This document shows positions 1-7,763 of a stretch of DNA of 54,830 bases, one piece after another; within the stretch, counting starts at the first letter, position 1, and each line of letters begins with the position of its first letter. Below the pieces are notes generated by a model. The model was given only the letters and a program-made list of their open reading frames with translations. It was not told the origin of the DNA and made no database searches. Position numbers and translations under genes: made by a program. Source of the stretch: Flavobacteriales bacterium (GTDB lineage Bacteria; Bacteroidota; Bacteroidia; Flavobacteriales_D; Crocinitomicaceae); the NCBI GenBank assembly GCA_947470515.1, contig CANITF010000018.1, positions 1 to 54,830 of the forward strand, written 5' to 3'.

Positions 1-38
1 CCAAAATCACAATCTCTTATCCCATTAACGCTCTAACG

Positions 39-76
39 GGGGTGCAAAGATAGACACTCTTTTTACTTAAACAAGG
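39..76 (-). promoter_or_regulatory. Bacteroidota-type promoter reading off the left edge
   Basis: On the minus strand a TATCTTTG box (45-52) fits the Bacteroidota -7 consensus TAnnTTTG. A TTG lies 19 bases upstream (72-75 region) in the -33 position. The box is followed by GCACCCC, and the 14-mer covering 39-52 recurs exactly in front of rpsL at 40722-40735. The promoter lies downstream of the pfkA stop, so it should serve a gene to the left of the window. No start codon of that gene is visible. Confidence 0.6.
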
Positions 77-85
77 TTTTCAACA

Positions 86-105
86 TTCTTTTTTTGAAAA
101 AAGAA
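86..105 (-). terminator. AT-only stem-loop downstream of pfkA (weak terminator candidate)
   Basis: A 9-base inverted repeat (TTCTTTTTT with AAAAAAGAA, two-base loop) lies about 50 bases past the pfkA stop codon. It contains almost no G or C and has no following T-run on the minus strand, so termination here is only a possibility. Confidence 0.25.
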
Positions 106-152
106 AAAACAATGCCTAACTCCCTGAAAATATAAAGATTGGAAGATGATAA

Positions 153-1124
153 TTATTTTGTTCTTAGTATTTCAATGAGCTTTAAATGAGCTAAATCTGG
201 GGATGCGTGTTCTTTGATTGCTTCTGCAATTGAACATGTGACTAATTCTGTCCCACGCACTCCTATTGTTATATTAGAATTATTTCCAATCAACAAGTCA
301 ACAGCAAAATTCCCCATTCGGGTTGCCAAAATTCGATCTTGTACAGAAGGACTTCCTCCTCTTTGCATGTGACCTAAAACTGAATGACGCAAATCGTATT
401 CTTGCAAGAAAGGCCTCACTTTATTCATTATATCAAAAGCATGTCCTTCATCATCGCCTTCAGCTATGAGAATAATTGTACTCCGTCTCCCTTTATTTTG
501 CTGTTTTATATCTTCAACTAATTTGGGTATATCAGTAATTTCCTCTGGTATCAAAACTGATTCTGCTCCTGAGGCAATAGCACTATATAATGCTATGAAT
601 CCTGCATCCCTGCCCATAACTTCGATAAAAAACACTCTATGGTGACTACTCGCCGTGTCTCTAATTTTATCAACAGCTGAAATAACTGTGTTTAATGCAG
701 TATCAAATCCAATTGTAAAATCAGTTCCGTAAATATCATTGTCAATTGTTCCGGGCAAACCGATAATTGGAATATTCATTTCTTGCCCAAGTATTTTCGC
801 ACCCGTAAAAGTTCCGTCACCACCAATCACTATTAACCCTTCAACCTCATTTTCTTTTAAAAATTTAATTGCCTTTTGTCTGCCTTCAATTTCAAGAAAT
901 TCTTTACATCTTGCGCTTCCGAGGATAGTTCCGCCATATTGAATAATGTTATCTACATCGGCATATTTCATGTTTTTTCCACGGCCATTAATCATTCCTT
1001 GATAGCCATCATAGATTCCAAAAGGAGTTATTTTATAATTTAAACATGTTTTTACAATTGAACGTATGGCTGCATTCATTCCAGGAGAATCTCCCCCCGA
1101 GGTTAAAAGAGCGATTTTTTTCAT
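153..1124 (-). CDS. pfkA: ATP-dependent 6-phosphofructokinase
   Basis: 323-residue group-A phosphofructokinase, which phosphorylates fructose 6-phosphate to fructose 1,6-bisphosphate in glycolysis (cytoplasmic, normally a tetramer). The N-terminal ATP-binding loop TSGGDSPGMNAA, the GGDGT motif, the catalytic PGTIDND segment, the MGRDAGF substrate motif and the C-terminal GHMQRGG signature are all present in order, and the length is normal. Presence of GGDGT favours ATP over pyrophosphate as donor. I start at the ATG at 1124 (MKKIALLTSGGD); the in-frame TTG at 1133 adds only three residues. It is divergent from the sigma-factor gene, with about 140 bases between them. Confidence 0.97.
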   Translation of the reverse strand: MKKIALLTSGGDSPGMNAAIRSIVKTCLNYKITPFGIYDGYQGMINGRGKNMKYADVDNIIQYGGTILGSARCKEFLEIEGRQKAIKFLKENEVEGLIVIGGDGTFTGAKILGQEMNIPIIGLPGTIDNDIYGTDFTIGFDTALNTVISAVDKIRDTASSHHRVFFIEVMGRDAGFIALYSAIASGAESVLIPEEITDIPKLVEDIKQQNKGRRSTIILIAEGDDEGHAFDIMNKVRPFLQEYDLRHSVLGHMQRGGSPSVQDRILATRMGNFAVDLLIGNNSNITIGVRGTELVTCSIAEAIKEHASPDLAHLKLIEILRTK

Positions 1125-1264
1125 AATGAACAATATTGATGATTTTGAAATAAGTCAAACTATTAAAGTAACCAGAATACTATTTCATTTTCTGAAATTA
1201 CACAATTCAAAAAAACTTTTGTCGATATTTATGGAATATTATATATGTCACATCTCACTTAGGC

Positions 1265-1846
1265 ATGTTCATTAATAAGAGAAAGCAATATCGAGAGAAA
1301 TCAGATGAAGAACTGATGACTTTGCACAAAAGCGAAGGTGGCTCTATATGCATTGGCATTTTATACGAGCGATATGGTCATTTAGTAATGGGAGCTTGCA
1401 TGAAATATTTAAAGAACACACTAGAAGCGGAGGATATGACCATGCAAATTTTTGAGAATTTGGGTCAAAAAATAATTAAACATGAAATTCAATTTTTCAA
1501 GTCATGGTTATACATGGTAACAAAAAACGAATGCTTCATGATGTTGCGTAAAAAAGGACATGAATTTTCTTCTATTGAGATAACAAATCTTAAAGAAGAA
1601 GAAAATGATTTTGAAAGGATACTTTTAAAAGAACAAAAACTAACTCTATTAGAAGAAGTAATTCCGTTCTTAAAAGATGACCAGAGAAAGTGTATTGAAC
1701 TATTCTATTTAAAAGAATTGTCATATCAACAAATTAGTACTGAATTAAATTTGTCGTTGATGCAAATAAAAAGTGCCATACAAAATGGAAAACGAAATTT
1801 AAAAATACAATTGGAAGAGCGCAATGAATTCAAATCAAACCAATAA
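1265..1846 (+). CDS. RNA polymerase sigma factor, ECF (sigma-70 family)
   Basis: 193-residue protein with the two-domain layout of extracytoplasmic-function sigma factors. Region 2 spans about residues 25-95 (YERYGHLVMGACMKYL, then EAEDMTMQIFENL and FKSWLYMVTKNECF). Region 4 is a helix-turn-helix at about 125-185 (LKDDQRKCIELFYLKELSYQQI). It should direct RNA polymerase to a small regulon. The stop overlaps the next gene by 23 bases, so the two are translated together; the partner has a membrane segment, as anti-sigma factors do. The target promoters cannot be told from this window. Confidence 0.9.
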   Translation: MFINKRKQYREKSDEELMTLHKSEGGSICIGILYERYGHLVMGACMKYLKNTLEAEDMTMQIFENLGQKIIKHEIQFFKSWLYMVTKNECFMMLRKKGHEFSSIEITNLKEEENDFERILLKEQKLTLLEEVIPFLKDDQRKCIELFYLKELSYQQISTELNLSLMQIKSAIQNGKRNLKIQLEERNEFKSNQ

Positions 1847-2888
1847 CGACACTAATAAAAGTCTTTCACGTGAAGATTTGGAAACTTATCGTTTATCAAA
1901 AGATGAGACGATAAAACATGTTTTTGAAAAAAAGGCGCAGGGAAGTGATTTTGAAAATGATGCTTTGGAAGGTTGGGGAGATAAATCTCTTCAAGCTCCA
2001 AACATGTCTCGTTTGGATAAAAAATTCCTTTCTTCGAACAAATGGATTTATTGGACAGCGAGTACATGCAGTCTAATAGCTATTATTATTCTGGTTATTT
2101 ATTCGAATAGCCAGCTAAATTCAAAAGATGCAATTACAATTAATCAGTCACAAATTGTTTCTATAGAAAAAACTGATTTAGTTTTGCCAGATCGTATTGA
2201 ACAAATGAATGAACTTCCTGCGATTGAGCAAATTTCCATCAAAACAATAAAAAAAGATTTTTCAAATCAGCAGCGAGAAGAAACAACAGAAGCAGAGACT
2301 CCAATAAAAATAGAGGTTCTTCCTTTTAGCAAAGTTGAGGAAGCAACACCCCAAATTGGAATAGTTAAAGAAACCATTTTAGGAAAAGAAATCTATTTGA
2401 ATGATTTAAAGTTATTGGATTACCGCGCTTACAGATCAAAATCCAAGATTACAACAAAACAATTGATTCTCACAGGAACTCCTGCAAATATTGGAGAAGA
2501 GGTGTTAACGGAAGAAGAACCGATTTGGAAAGATATTGATATTCCGTACGTAGATTATCTTGAAAAAACAATCGAGTTATTTGCTAAAGGTCAAAATAAA
2601 AAGGCTTTAAGTCGTTTTGTTATCATTTTAGAAACTTATCCAGATGATTTGAATGGTAATTTTTATGCTGGACTTTGCTATTATAATTTAAAAGAATACA
2701 AAAGCGCGAGTAATACGTTTTCAAAATGTCTAGACTCTAAGTATTCTAACTTCAATGAGGAAGCAGAGTGGTATATGGCAAAAAGCTTTTTGGCTGAAGG
2801 AAATGTAACTGAAGGAAAAGTGATTTTAAAGAAAATTAAATCTGACGGAGGTTATTATGCGAAACAGGCGGAGAAACTATTGCAATAA
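1824..2888 (+). CDS. Membrane-anchored TPR-like protein, putative anti-sigma partner
   Basis: 354 residues with no family I can name confidently. The charged N-terminal 70 residues contain no signal peptide and are followed by one membrane helix at about 74-94 (WIYWTAS...LIAIIILVIY), which suggests cytoplasmic N-terminus and periplasmic C-terminus. A Glu/Lys/Thr-rich linker leads to a C-terminal TPR-like region at about 245-350 (AKGQNKKALSRFVIILE, GNFYAGLCYYNLKEYKSA). It overlaps the sigma gene by 23 bases. Single-pass topology plus coupling to an ECF sigma factor suggests it holds or senses for that sigma factor; this is inference. No canonical zinc anti-sigma motif is visible. Confidence 0.7.
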   Translation: MNSNQTNNDTNKSLSREDLETYRLSKDETIKHVFEKKAQGSDFENDALEGWGDKSLQAPNMSRLDKKFLSSNKWIYWTASTCSLIAIIILVIYSNSQLNSKDAITINQSQIVSIEKTDLVLPDRIEQMNELPAIEQISIKTIKKDFSNQQREETTEAETPIKIEVLPFSKVEEATPQIGIVKETILGKEIYLNDLKLLDYRAYRSKSKITTKQLILTGTPANIGEEVLTEEEPIWKDIDIPYVDYLEKTIELFAKGQNKKALSRFVIILETYPDDLNGNFYAGLCYYNLKEYKSASNTFSKCLDSKYSNFNEEAEWYMAKSFLAEGNVTEGKVILKKIKSDGGYYAKQAEKLLQ

Positions 2889-2894
2889 AGATAT

Positions 2895-2922
2895 TCCGCA
2901 GAGAACGCAGAAATGCGCAGAA
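2895..2922. repeat. Short CGCAGA direct repeats in the intergenic region
   Basis: Just after the TPR-protein stop there are three CGCAG(A) cores spaced about ten bases apart (2897-2919), noticeably richer in G+C than the flanks. They look like part of a dispersed intergenic repeat rather than coding sequence. No function is visible. Confidence 0.4.
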
Positions 2923-3010
2923 GTGGTTTTGAATTATAAATACTCTTTTTTCTATTTTTCAAGTGCCCTTTATCATTTTTTATTAATCCCAATTCTTAAA
3001 ATTATTTTGT

Positions 3011-3045
3011 GCTTCCTCCCCCTTTTCCCCCTCCAAAGGGGGAAG
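3011..3045. repeat. C/G-rich inverted repeat between convergent genes
   Basis: A run of CCCCC blocks is followed by AAAGGGGG (CCCCCTCCAAAGGGGG, about 3027-3042), giving a G-C hairpin followed on the plus strand by TTAAAAAAA. It lies immediately beyond the 3-hydroxyacyl-CoA dehydrogenase stop codon, between convergent genes. Bidirectional termination is plausible. Similar C-rich/G-rich elements are scattered in many Bacteroidota genomes, to my recollection, so a dispersed repeat is equally possible. Confidence 0.45.
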
Positions 3046-4200
3046 TTAAAAAAATGATTTACCTTCTTTCACCATTCTTCTCAAAAGTGGATTGGGACGA
3101 TAGCGGTCTTCCCCATATTCAGTAAATAAGACTTCTAGTTTTGAAAGCACCATGTCCAAACCAATTTCATCTGCCCATTTTAAAAGTCCTTTGGGATAGT
3201 TAACTCCTTTTGTCATGGCTAAATCAATATCTTCAATTGAGGCAACGTTCATGAAAACAGCATCGATAGCTTCGTTGATCAACATAACTAGTATTCTTTC
3301 AAAAATAGAATAACCTAAATTTGAATCTTGATTTGGCGCAATAATTTCAGCTCCTTCAGCATAATTATAATACCCTCTCCCACTTTTTCTTCCGTAAAAC
3401 CCAGCCTCTTTGTGGCGTTTTTGGGTAAATGAGGGTTTGAAACGTGGATCATAATAAAACGCTTCAAAAACGGATTCTGTTACTGCATAATTTATATCAT
3501 TTCCAATATAATCCATTAATGTGAAAGGTCCCATTTTAAATCCACCAATAGAAGTCATGGCCCAATCAATTGTTTCGAAATCTGCTATTCCTTCTTCATA
3601 TATGCGTAAAGCTTCACCGTAAAATGGTCGTGCAACACGGTTCACAATAAAACCAGGAGTGTCTTTACAAATTACGCCAACTTTCTTCCAGTTTGAAATT
3701 AATTCTTTTGAAAAGTTCAACGTCGCATCTGAAGTTTGAACAGCTGGAATAACTTCCACTAAAGGCATCAAAGGAGCCGGATTAAAGAAATGGATGCCAA
3801 TTACTCTTGTTGGGTTTTTCAAAACCGAACCAATACTTGCAATTGACAATGAGGATGTGTTACTAGCTAAAATACAATCTTGTGAAACGATTGCCTCTAA
3901 ATTGGCGAAAACACTGTGTTTTACTTCCAATTTTTCAACGATTGCTTCAATTACAATTTTACATGCTTTGAAATCATGAATATCTGTTGAATAGGTAATT
4001 CTTCCTTGAATATTTATTTTCTCATCTTCTGAAATTGAATCTTTTTCAACTAATCGCGCTAATACTTTATCAAGATTGGTTTCTGCTTTTGTTAGCATTT
4101 CTTTGTTTAAATCAACCAAAACAACTTCACTACCATTTTGGGCCGCAACTTGTGCAATTCCAGCTCCCATTGTTCCTGCTCCTAATACTCCTACAACCAT
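3046..4200 (-). CDS. 3-hydroxyacyl-CoA dehydrogenase (NAD-dependent)
   Basis: 384 residues. Oxidises (3S)-3-hydroxyacyl-CoA to 3-oxoacyl-CoA with NAD+, in beta-oxidation or phenylacetate breakdown. The Rossmann motif GVLGAGTMGAGIAQ is at residues 4-17, the catalytic His137 is in GIHFFNPAP and its partner Glu149 in PLVEVI. The C-terminal dimerisation domain appears twice (about 190-280 and 290-384), as in PaaH/PaaC-type enzymes; plain Hbd proteins are near 280 residues. The PaaG-like gene lies upstream in the same direction, which supports a shared CoA-ester pathway. The exact substrate is not determined. Confidence 0.9.
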   Translation of the reverse strand: MVVGVLGAGTMGAGIAQVAAQNGSEVVLVDLNKEMLTKAETNLDKVLARLVEKDSISEDEKINIQGRITYSTDIHDFKACKIVIEAIVEKLEVKHSVFANLEAIVSQDCILASNTSSLSIASIGSVLKNPTRVIGIHFFNPAPLMPLVEVIPAVQTSDATLNFSKELISNWKKVGVICKDTPGFIVNRVARPFYGEALRIYEEGIADFETIDWAMTSIGGFKMGPFTLMDYIGNDINYAVTESVFEAFYYDPRFKPSFTQKRHKEAGFYGRKSGRGYYNYAEGAEIIAPNQDSNLGYSIFERILVMLINEAIDAVFMNVASIEDIDLAMTKGVNYPKGLLKWADEIGLDMVLSKLEVLFTEYGEDRYRPNPLLRRMVKEGKSFF

Positions 4201-4230
4201 GGTTTGTTATTTTTGATTTGTGTATATTCG

Positions 4231-4401
4231 GTAAGTATTGTTGAATTGCATTCGACAATATTTACTTTATCTAATTTTTGGCATGTTCAGGTCGAATTGC
4301 ACCGAACATACTTACTTTAACTAATTTATGGCATGTTTTGGTCGAATTGCACCGAACATACTTACTTTAACTAATTTATGGCATGTTTTGGTCGAATTGC
4401 A
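4231..4401. repeat. 50-bp tandem repeat array (about 3.4 units)
   Basis: Two nearly identical 50-base units (4281-4330 and 4331-4380, differing only at bases 8-9 of the unit) are followed by a partial third copy (4381-4401) and preceded by a diverged copy (about 4231-4280). Each unit carries GTCGAATTGC, half of the palindrome at 4391-4408. The array fills most of the 209-base gap between two co-directional CoA-metabolism genes. There are no spacers, so it is not a CRISPR. Confidence 0.85.
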
Positions 4402-4408
4402 ATTCGAC
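4391..4408. repeat. Perfect 18-bp palindrome at the end of the tandem array
   Basis: GTCGAATTGCAATTCGAC reads the same on both strands and begins inside the last, truncated 50-base unit. It lies two bases beyond the PaaG-like stop codon. It could form a hairpin in the transcript, act as a dimeric protein-binding site, or be the intact core from which the tandem units arose. There is no T-run, so it is not a standard intrinsic terminator. Confidence 0.7.
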
Positions 4409-4409
4409 C

Positions 4410-5189
4410 CTACATGCCTTTAAAATCTGGTTGACGCTTTTCTAAAAAAGCATTTACACCTTCTCTAAAATCATGCGTTTGACCAGCTTCTGTTTGTAAT
4501 TTTTCTTCAACTGCTAATTGCTCGGTTAGCGAATTATTCAAACTCAAGTTTAAAGCTCTTTTCGTCAGACCAAAACCTTTCGTTGGCATTTTAGCGATTT
4601 TCAGAGCAAAATTATGAATTTCTTGATCAAAATTTTCGTCATCGACAGCTTTATAAATCATGTTCATTTTTTCTGCTTCTTCAGCCGAAACTTTATCTCC
4701 CGTAATCATTAGTGCCAATGCTTTTTGCATTCCAATAATTCTTGGCAAAAAAAAGGTTCCTCCAGAGTCTGGAATCAATCCTATTTTTGAAAACGCTTGT
4801 ATGAAACTTGCACTTTTCTTCGCAATTGTAATATCACATGCGAGTGCAATATTTGCGCCTGCACCTGCTGCAACGCCATTAACAGCAGCAATAATTGGTT
4901 TTTCAATTGCGCGAATTCGTTCAATAATTGGATTGTAATGATCTCTAACAATTGCCTGTAATTCTGGCCCTTCTGGATCCATTGCTTCAGCCAAATCTTG
5001 ACCTGCACAAAATGCTTTTCCTTCTCCAGTTATTACAATCGTTCTAACCTCATCATTTAATTCTGCGTCATTTAAGGCCTTTTGAAGTTCGAAAGCCATT
5101 GCTTGATTAAACGAATTAAAAACAGCTGGACGATTTAGTCTTAATTCACACACACCATTATTTAAAGAAACTAATATTTCCATTAACAT
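4410..5189 (-). CDS. paaG: Enoyl-CoA hydratase/isomerase, PaaG-like
   Basis: Crotonase-fold enzyme of 257-259 residues. The acyl-CoA pocket and oxyanion hole are visible as AFCAGQDL (about 58-65) and GVAAGAGANIALACD (about 103-117). The acidic residue is Asp139 in IPDSGG, the arrangement seen in PaaG 1,2-epoxyphenylacetyl-CoA isomerases; classical hydratases have two glutamates. It may therefore isomerise the oxepin precursor in phenylacetate breakdown or act as a delta3,delta2-enoyl-CoA isomerase. Two in-frame ATGs are possible, at 5189 and 5183; the shorter form (MEILVSLNNG) looks more typical. No paaABCDE ring oxygenase genes are in the window. Confidence 0.87.
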   Translation of the reverse strand: MLMEILVSLNNGVCELRLNRPAVFNSFNQAMAFELQKALNDAELNDEVRTIVITGEGKAFCAGQDLAEAMDPEGPELQAIVRDHYNPIIERIRAIEKPIIAAVNGVAAGAGANIALACDITIAKKSASFIQAFSKIGLIPDSGGTFFLPRIIGMQKALALMITGDKVSAEEAEKMNMIYKAVDDENFDQEIHNFALKIAKMPTKGFGLTKRALNLSLNNSLTEQLAVEEKLQTEAGQTHDFREGVNAFLEKRQPDFKGM

Positions 5190-5240
5190 TATTTTTAGTT
5201 ACGAATATAAACCAAAATTGATTTTTATTATCATGTAATA

Positions 5241-6257
5241 TTAAAGACCATAATTTTGAACCATCGTTTTTAACCTATCTTTTAAAATATCTCTTAAAGA
5301 AATAGGACTTAACACTTCTATTTCCCCTGCAAAGGATAAAATCGAACGAATCAATTCTTCGGAGATCATGACATTTAATTCAAAACTTGTTCTGTTCTTT
5401 CCTGCTTTTAATAATTTTTGAGAAAAATGAAAAGGTTGTGAATCGATGTATTTTGCAGCGATATTATCTGCTTTAAAGAGTATTTTTTCAGGAACACTTT
5501 GATTATTTGTTGTAATCCCTATGGAGTATTTGAAATAATTCTCTGCATTAAAATCGACCGGTTTCAATGCACTTTCCTCAGTAATTACTAGGTTTGTCAA
5601 CCGGTCTAATCCGTATGTAATTATATCACTTTTTGATTTATCGTAAGAAATCACATACCACCTATTTCTATATTCTTTGAGTAAAAGTGGTACAACAGAT
5701 CTGTTTTTAGATTTTCCCGTAACGAAACTAGCATAATCGAATGTAACTACTAAACTGTTTCGAATTGCCTCTAACAATTCTGGCAAAAATTCATTTCCTC
5801 CTGATGAAATTGACGTTTCAAACTGCACGAAATGTTCTAAAGTTTTGTCACTAGGATTAGAAGAAATAGAAACGCGATCTACAATTTTATCGATTGCATT
5901 TCCAAATTGTTTAAACATGTCAACATCTCGAAATTGCATCAATGTATTGGCAGCAAATTTAATTGCACTCAAATCTTCTTCAGTAAGTGGAATATCATTT
6001 ATTGAAAATTCTGGATCTTCATAATAATATCCGGCGTATCTTTTACTGTATTTTATTGGGGCATCATGTTCCATTTTCATGGCAAACATGTCTTTTTCTA
6101 TTGTTGAGTCACAAATATTGGCACCATCGCTAGAACCGTATAACGCTTCTTCACATGCTTCCCTTAATTCTTTTTTCGATGGATGTTGTTTGTACTTATT
6201 TCGGATACATCTATCTATAATTCGGTATCGGATTAATGCATTTTTTATGTGTGGCAT
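5241..6257 (-). CDS. WYL-domain transcriptional regulator
   Basis: 338 residues. The N-terminal winged helix-turn-helix (about 5-65) is of the type found in WYL regulators, and the central/C-terminal WYL domain (about 150-240) includes RNRWYVISYDKSK followed by YGLDRLTNL. The far C-terminus matches the WCX extension. WYL domains bind nucleic acid or small ligands and often control DNA-damage or defence genes, but nothing here identifies the ligand. The start is the ATG at 6257, only nine bases after the stop of the 471-residue upstream gene, so the two are almost certainly one transcript. Confidence 0.88.
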   Translation of the reverse strand: MPHIKNALIRYRIIDRCIRNKYKQHPSKKELREACEEALYGSSDGANICDSTIEKDMFAMKMEHDAPIKYSKRYAGYYYEDPEFSINDIPLTEEDLSAIKFAANTLMQFRDVDMFKQFGNAIDKIVDRVSISSNPSDKTLEHFVQFETSISSGGNEFLPELLEAIRNSLVVTFDYASFVTGKSKNRSVVPLLLKEYRNRWYVISYDKSKSDIITYGLDRLTNLVITEESALKPVDFNAENYFKYSIGITTNNQSVPEKILFKADNIAAKYIDSQPFHFSQKLLKAGKNRTSFELNVMISEELIRSILSFAGEIEVLSPISLRDILKDRLKTMVQNYGL

Positions 6258-6266
6258 AGCTAATTA

Positions 6267-7682
6267 TTAAACCGTCACTTTGGCTTGATACCCAAATAAC
6301 TCATAAAACTTAATTGCTTTTACAACTTCAAAAGGAACATCTTCTTCCCAGCTTAATCCGCCAGCTTTGATTTTGGAGAGTACATCATCTGACATAATAT
6401 GCAACAGATTTTTGTCATATTCATGAATCGCTTCCATTTTATTATTGTCCTTTAAAAATGACAATAAGCCATTTAAATGATCTGGAATTTTAAAATTTTC
6501 AAGGTTATATAATTCTCCTGAATCAACATTTATTGCTGGATACACAAACATTTTTACGTTGTGACCAAATCCTCTACCAAAAGCTTCTAACAATCCACCA
6601 GGTAAATTATCATAATAACGTTCATCAAAAATAGTGTGTAAATTATAAACTCCCAAAATCAAACCCATTCTATTTTCTTTGGTAATGGACGCCAAATAAT
6701 CGACCATTTTATAATGCTTCAAGTAATTTGAAATCATTACCGTATAACCTAAAGAACCCAATAACTCAGCTCGATCAACAAAATCTTTGTCTAAGATCTT
6801 CCCATCAGCTGTTAAATCCTTTAAAGTTAATTCGAATATGACATTCAAATTTTCTTCGGAGACATCTCTTTCTTTTAGAAATTGCTTTTTTCCAACTTCT
6901 ACCATGTCAATATGCACTTTCGTAACAGGTCTGAAACGACCTCTTAATAGAAGAATATTCTTCTTATAAAGCGCAGTAGCTGGCTGAAGTACATTTCCAC
7001 ATAAATCAAACATTGTCGCGTCTGTTATTCCGCGCTTCACAAGATTTAATGCAATAATTCTATTATCAATATTCTCAAAATCTTGACCTGAAACACGCAA
7101 CATGTCAATTTCCATGCGATCACGTGGTAAACGGTGAACGAGACTTGTCAGAAATTCATTCAAATCATCGTGGTGGAAATAACACGCATGCACCAAATTC
7201 ACACCTAAAATTCCCAATGCTTCTTGTTGACCTTTGTGACTGTTATCGTGCATTTTAATGTGCAAAATAACATCGTTCGGTTTTTCTTCAAGACCTAATT
7301 GAAATCGAATTCCAACCCAACCTTGCCCTTGATTTGTTTTATGATAATTGAGCGATTCAACTGTATTACAGAAAGCGAAAAAACGAGATTCTTTGTATTT
7401 ATTTGGAAGACGAAATTTTAATGTTTCATATTCTGTCTCAAGCATTGTTAAAAGGCGTTCTTCACATACATAGCGTGTCGCTTCACCATACATCGAATCA
7501 GAAACTTTCATGTCATATGCAGACTGTGTATATGCGATTGTCCCCGAACTTCCTCCTGCTTTAAAAAAATTTGCGGCTACTTCCTGCCCTGCTCCAATTT
7601 CAGCAAAACATCCATAAATATCTGGTGTCAAGTTTACTTTTAAAGCCTTTTCCTCTGTCGTTAATCTTCTTTCGTCAATCAT
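6267..7682 (-). CDS. Conserved protein of unknown function (471 aa)
   Basis: Soluble protein with no signal peptide or membrane helix. I recognise it as a conserved Bacteroidota type that databases label variously as nicotinate-nucleotide adenylyltransferase or TonB-dependent receptor (from memory). The sequence supports neither: no (T/H)xGH nucleotidyltransferase motif, no TonB box or barrel. Distinctive segments are FFKAGGSSGTIAYTQSAY (about 39-56), MHDNSHKGQQEALGILG, and VHACYFHHDDLNEF, the last rich in His/Asp and possibly a metal site. It heads a two-gene unit with the WYL regulator. Function unknown. Confidence 0.75.
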   Translation of the reverse strand: MIDERRLTTEEKALKVNLTPDIYGCFAEIGAGQEVAANFFKAGGSSGTIAYTQSAYDMKVSDSMYGEATRYVCEERLLTMLETEYETLKFRLPNKYKESRFFAFCNTVESLNYHKTNQGQGWVGIRFQLGLEEKPNDVILHIKMHDNSHKGQQEALGILGVNLVHACYFHHDDLNEFLTSLVHRLPRDRMEIDMLRVSGQDFENIDNRIIALNLVKRGITDATMFDLCGNVLQPATALYKKNILLLRGRFRPVTKVHIDMVEVGKKQFLKERDVSEENLNVIFELTLKDLTADGKILDKDFVDRAELLGSLGYTVMISNYLKHYKMVDYLASITKENRMGLILGVYNLHTIFDERYYDNLPGGLLEAFGRGFGHNVKMFVYPAINVDSGELYNLENFKIPDHLNGLLSFLKDNNKMEAIHEYDKNLLHIMSDDVLSKIKAGGLSWEEDVPFEVVKAIKFYELFGYQAKVTV

Positions 7683-7715
7683 TTTTTATCTACTTGTTCG
7701 CCTAAAATTGTTGTA

Positions 7716-7723
7716 CAAATCTA
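7716..7723 (-). promoter_or_regulatory. Candidate -7 element for the 471-aa protein/WYL unit
   Basis: TAGATTTG on the minus strand fits TAnnTTTG and lies 34 bases upstream of the ATG at 7682. No convincing -33 TTTG is at the expected distance, so this is a partial match. Confidence 0.4.
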
Positions 7724-7763
7724 TATTTAGATTTAGAATAAACATAATTTAAAGGTCTAAATA

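Noticed and set aside
4231-4401. Possible CRISPR array
   Set aside because: Units follow directly with no unique spacers, only about three copies, and no cas genes nearby.
6267-7682. TonB-dependent receptor or nicotinate-nucleotide adenylyltransferase
   Set aside because: No signal peptide, plug, TonB box or barrel, and no (T/H)xGH nucleotidyltransferase motif; left as unknown.
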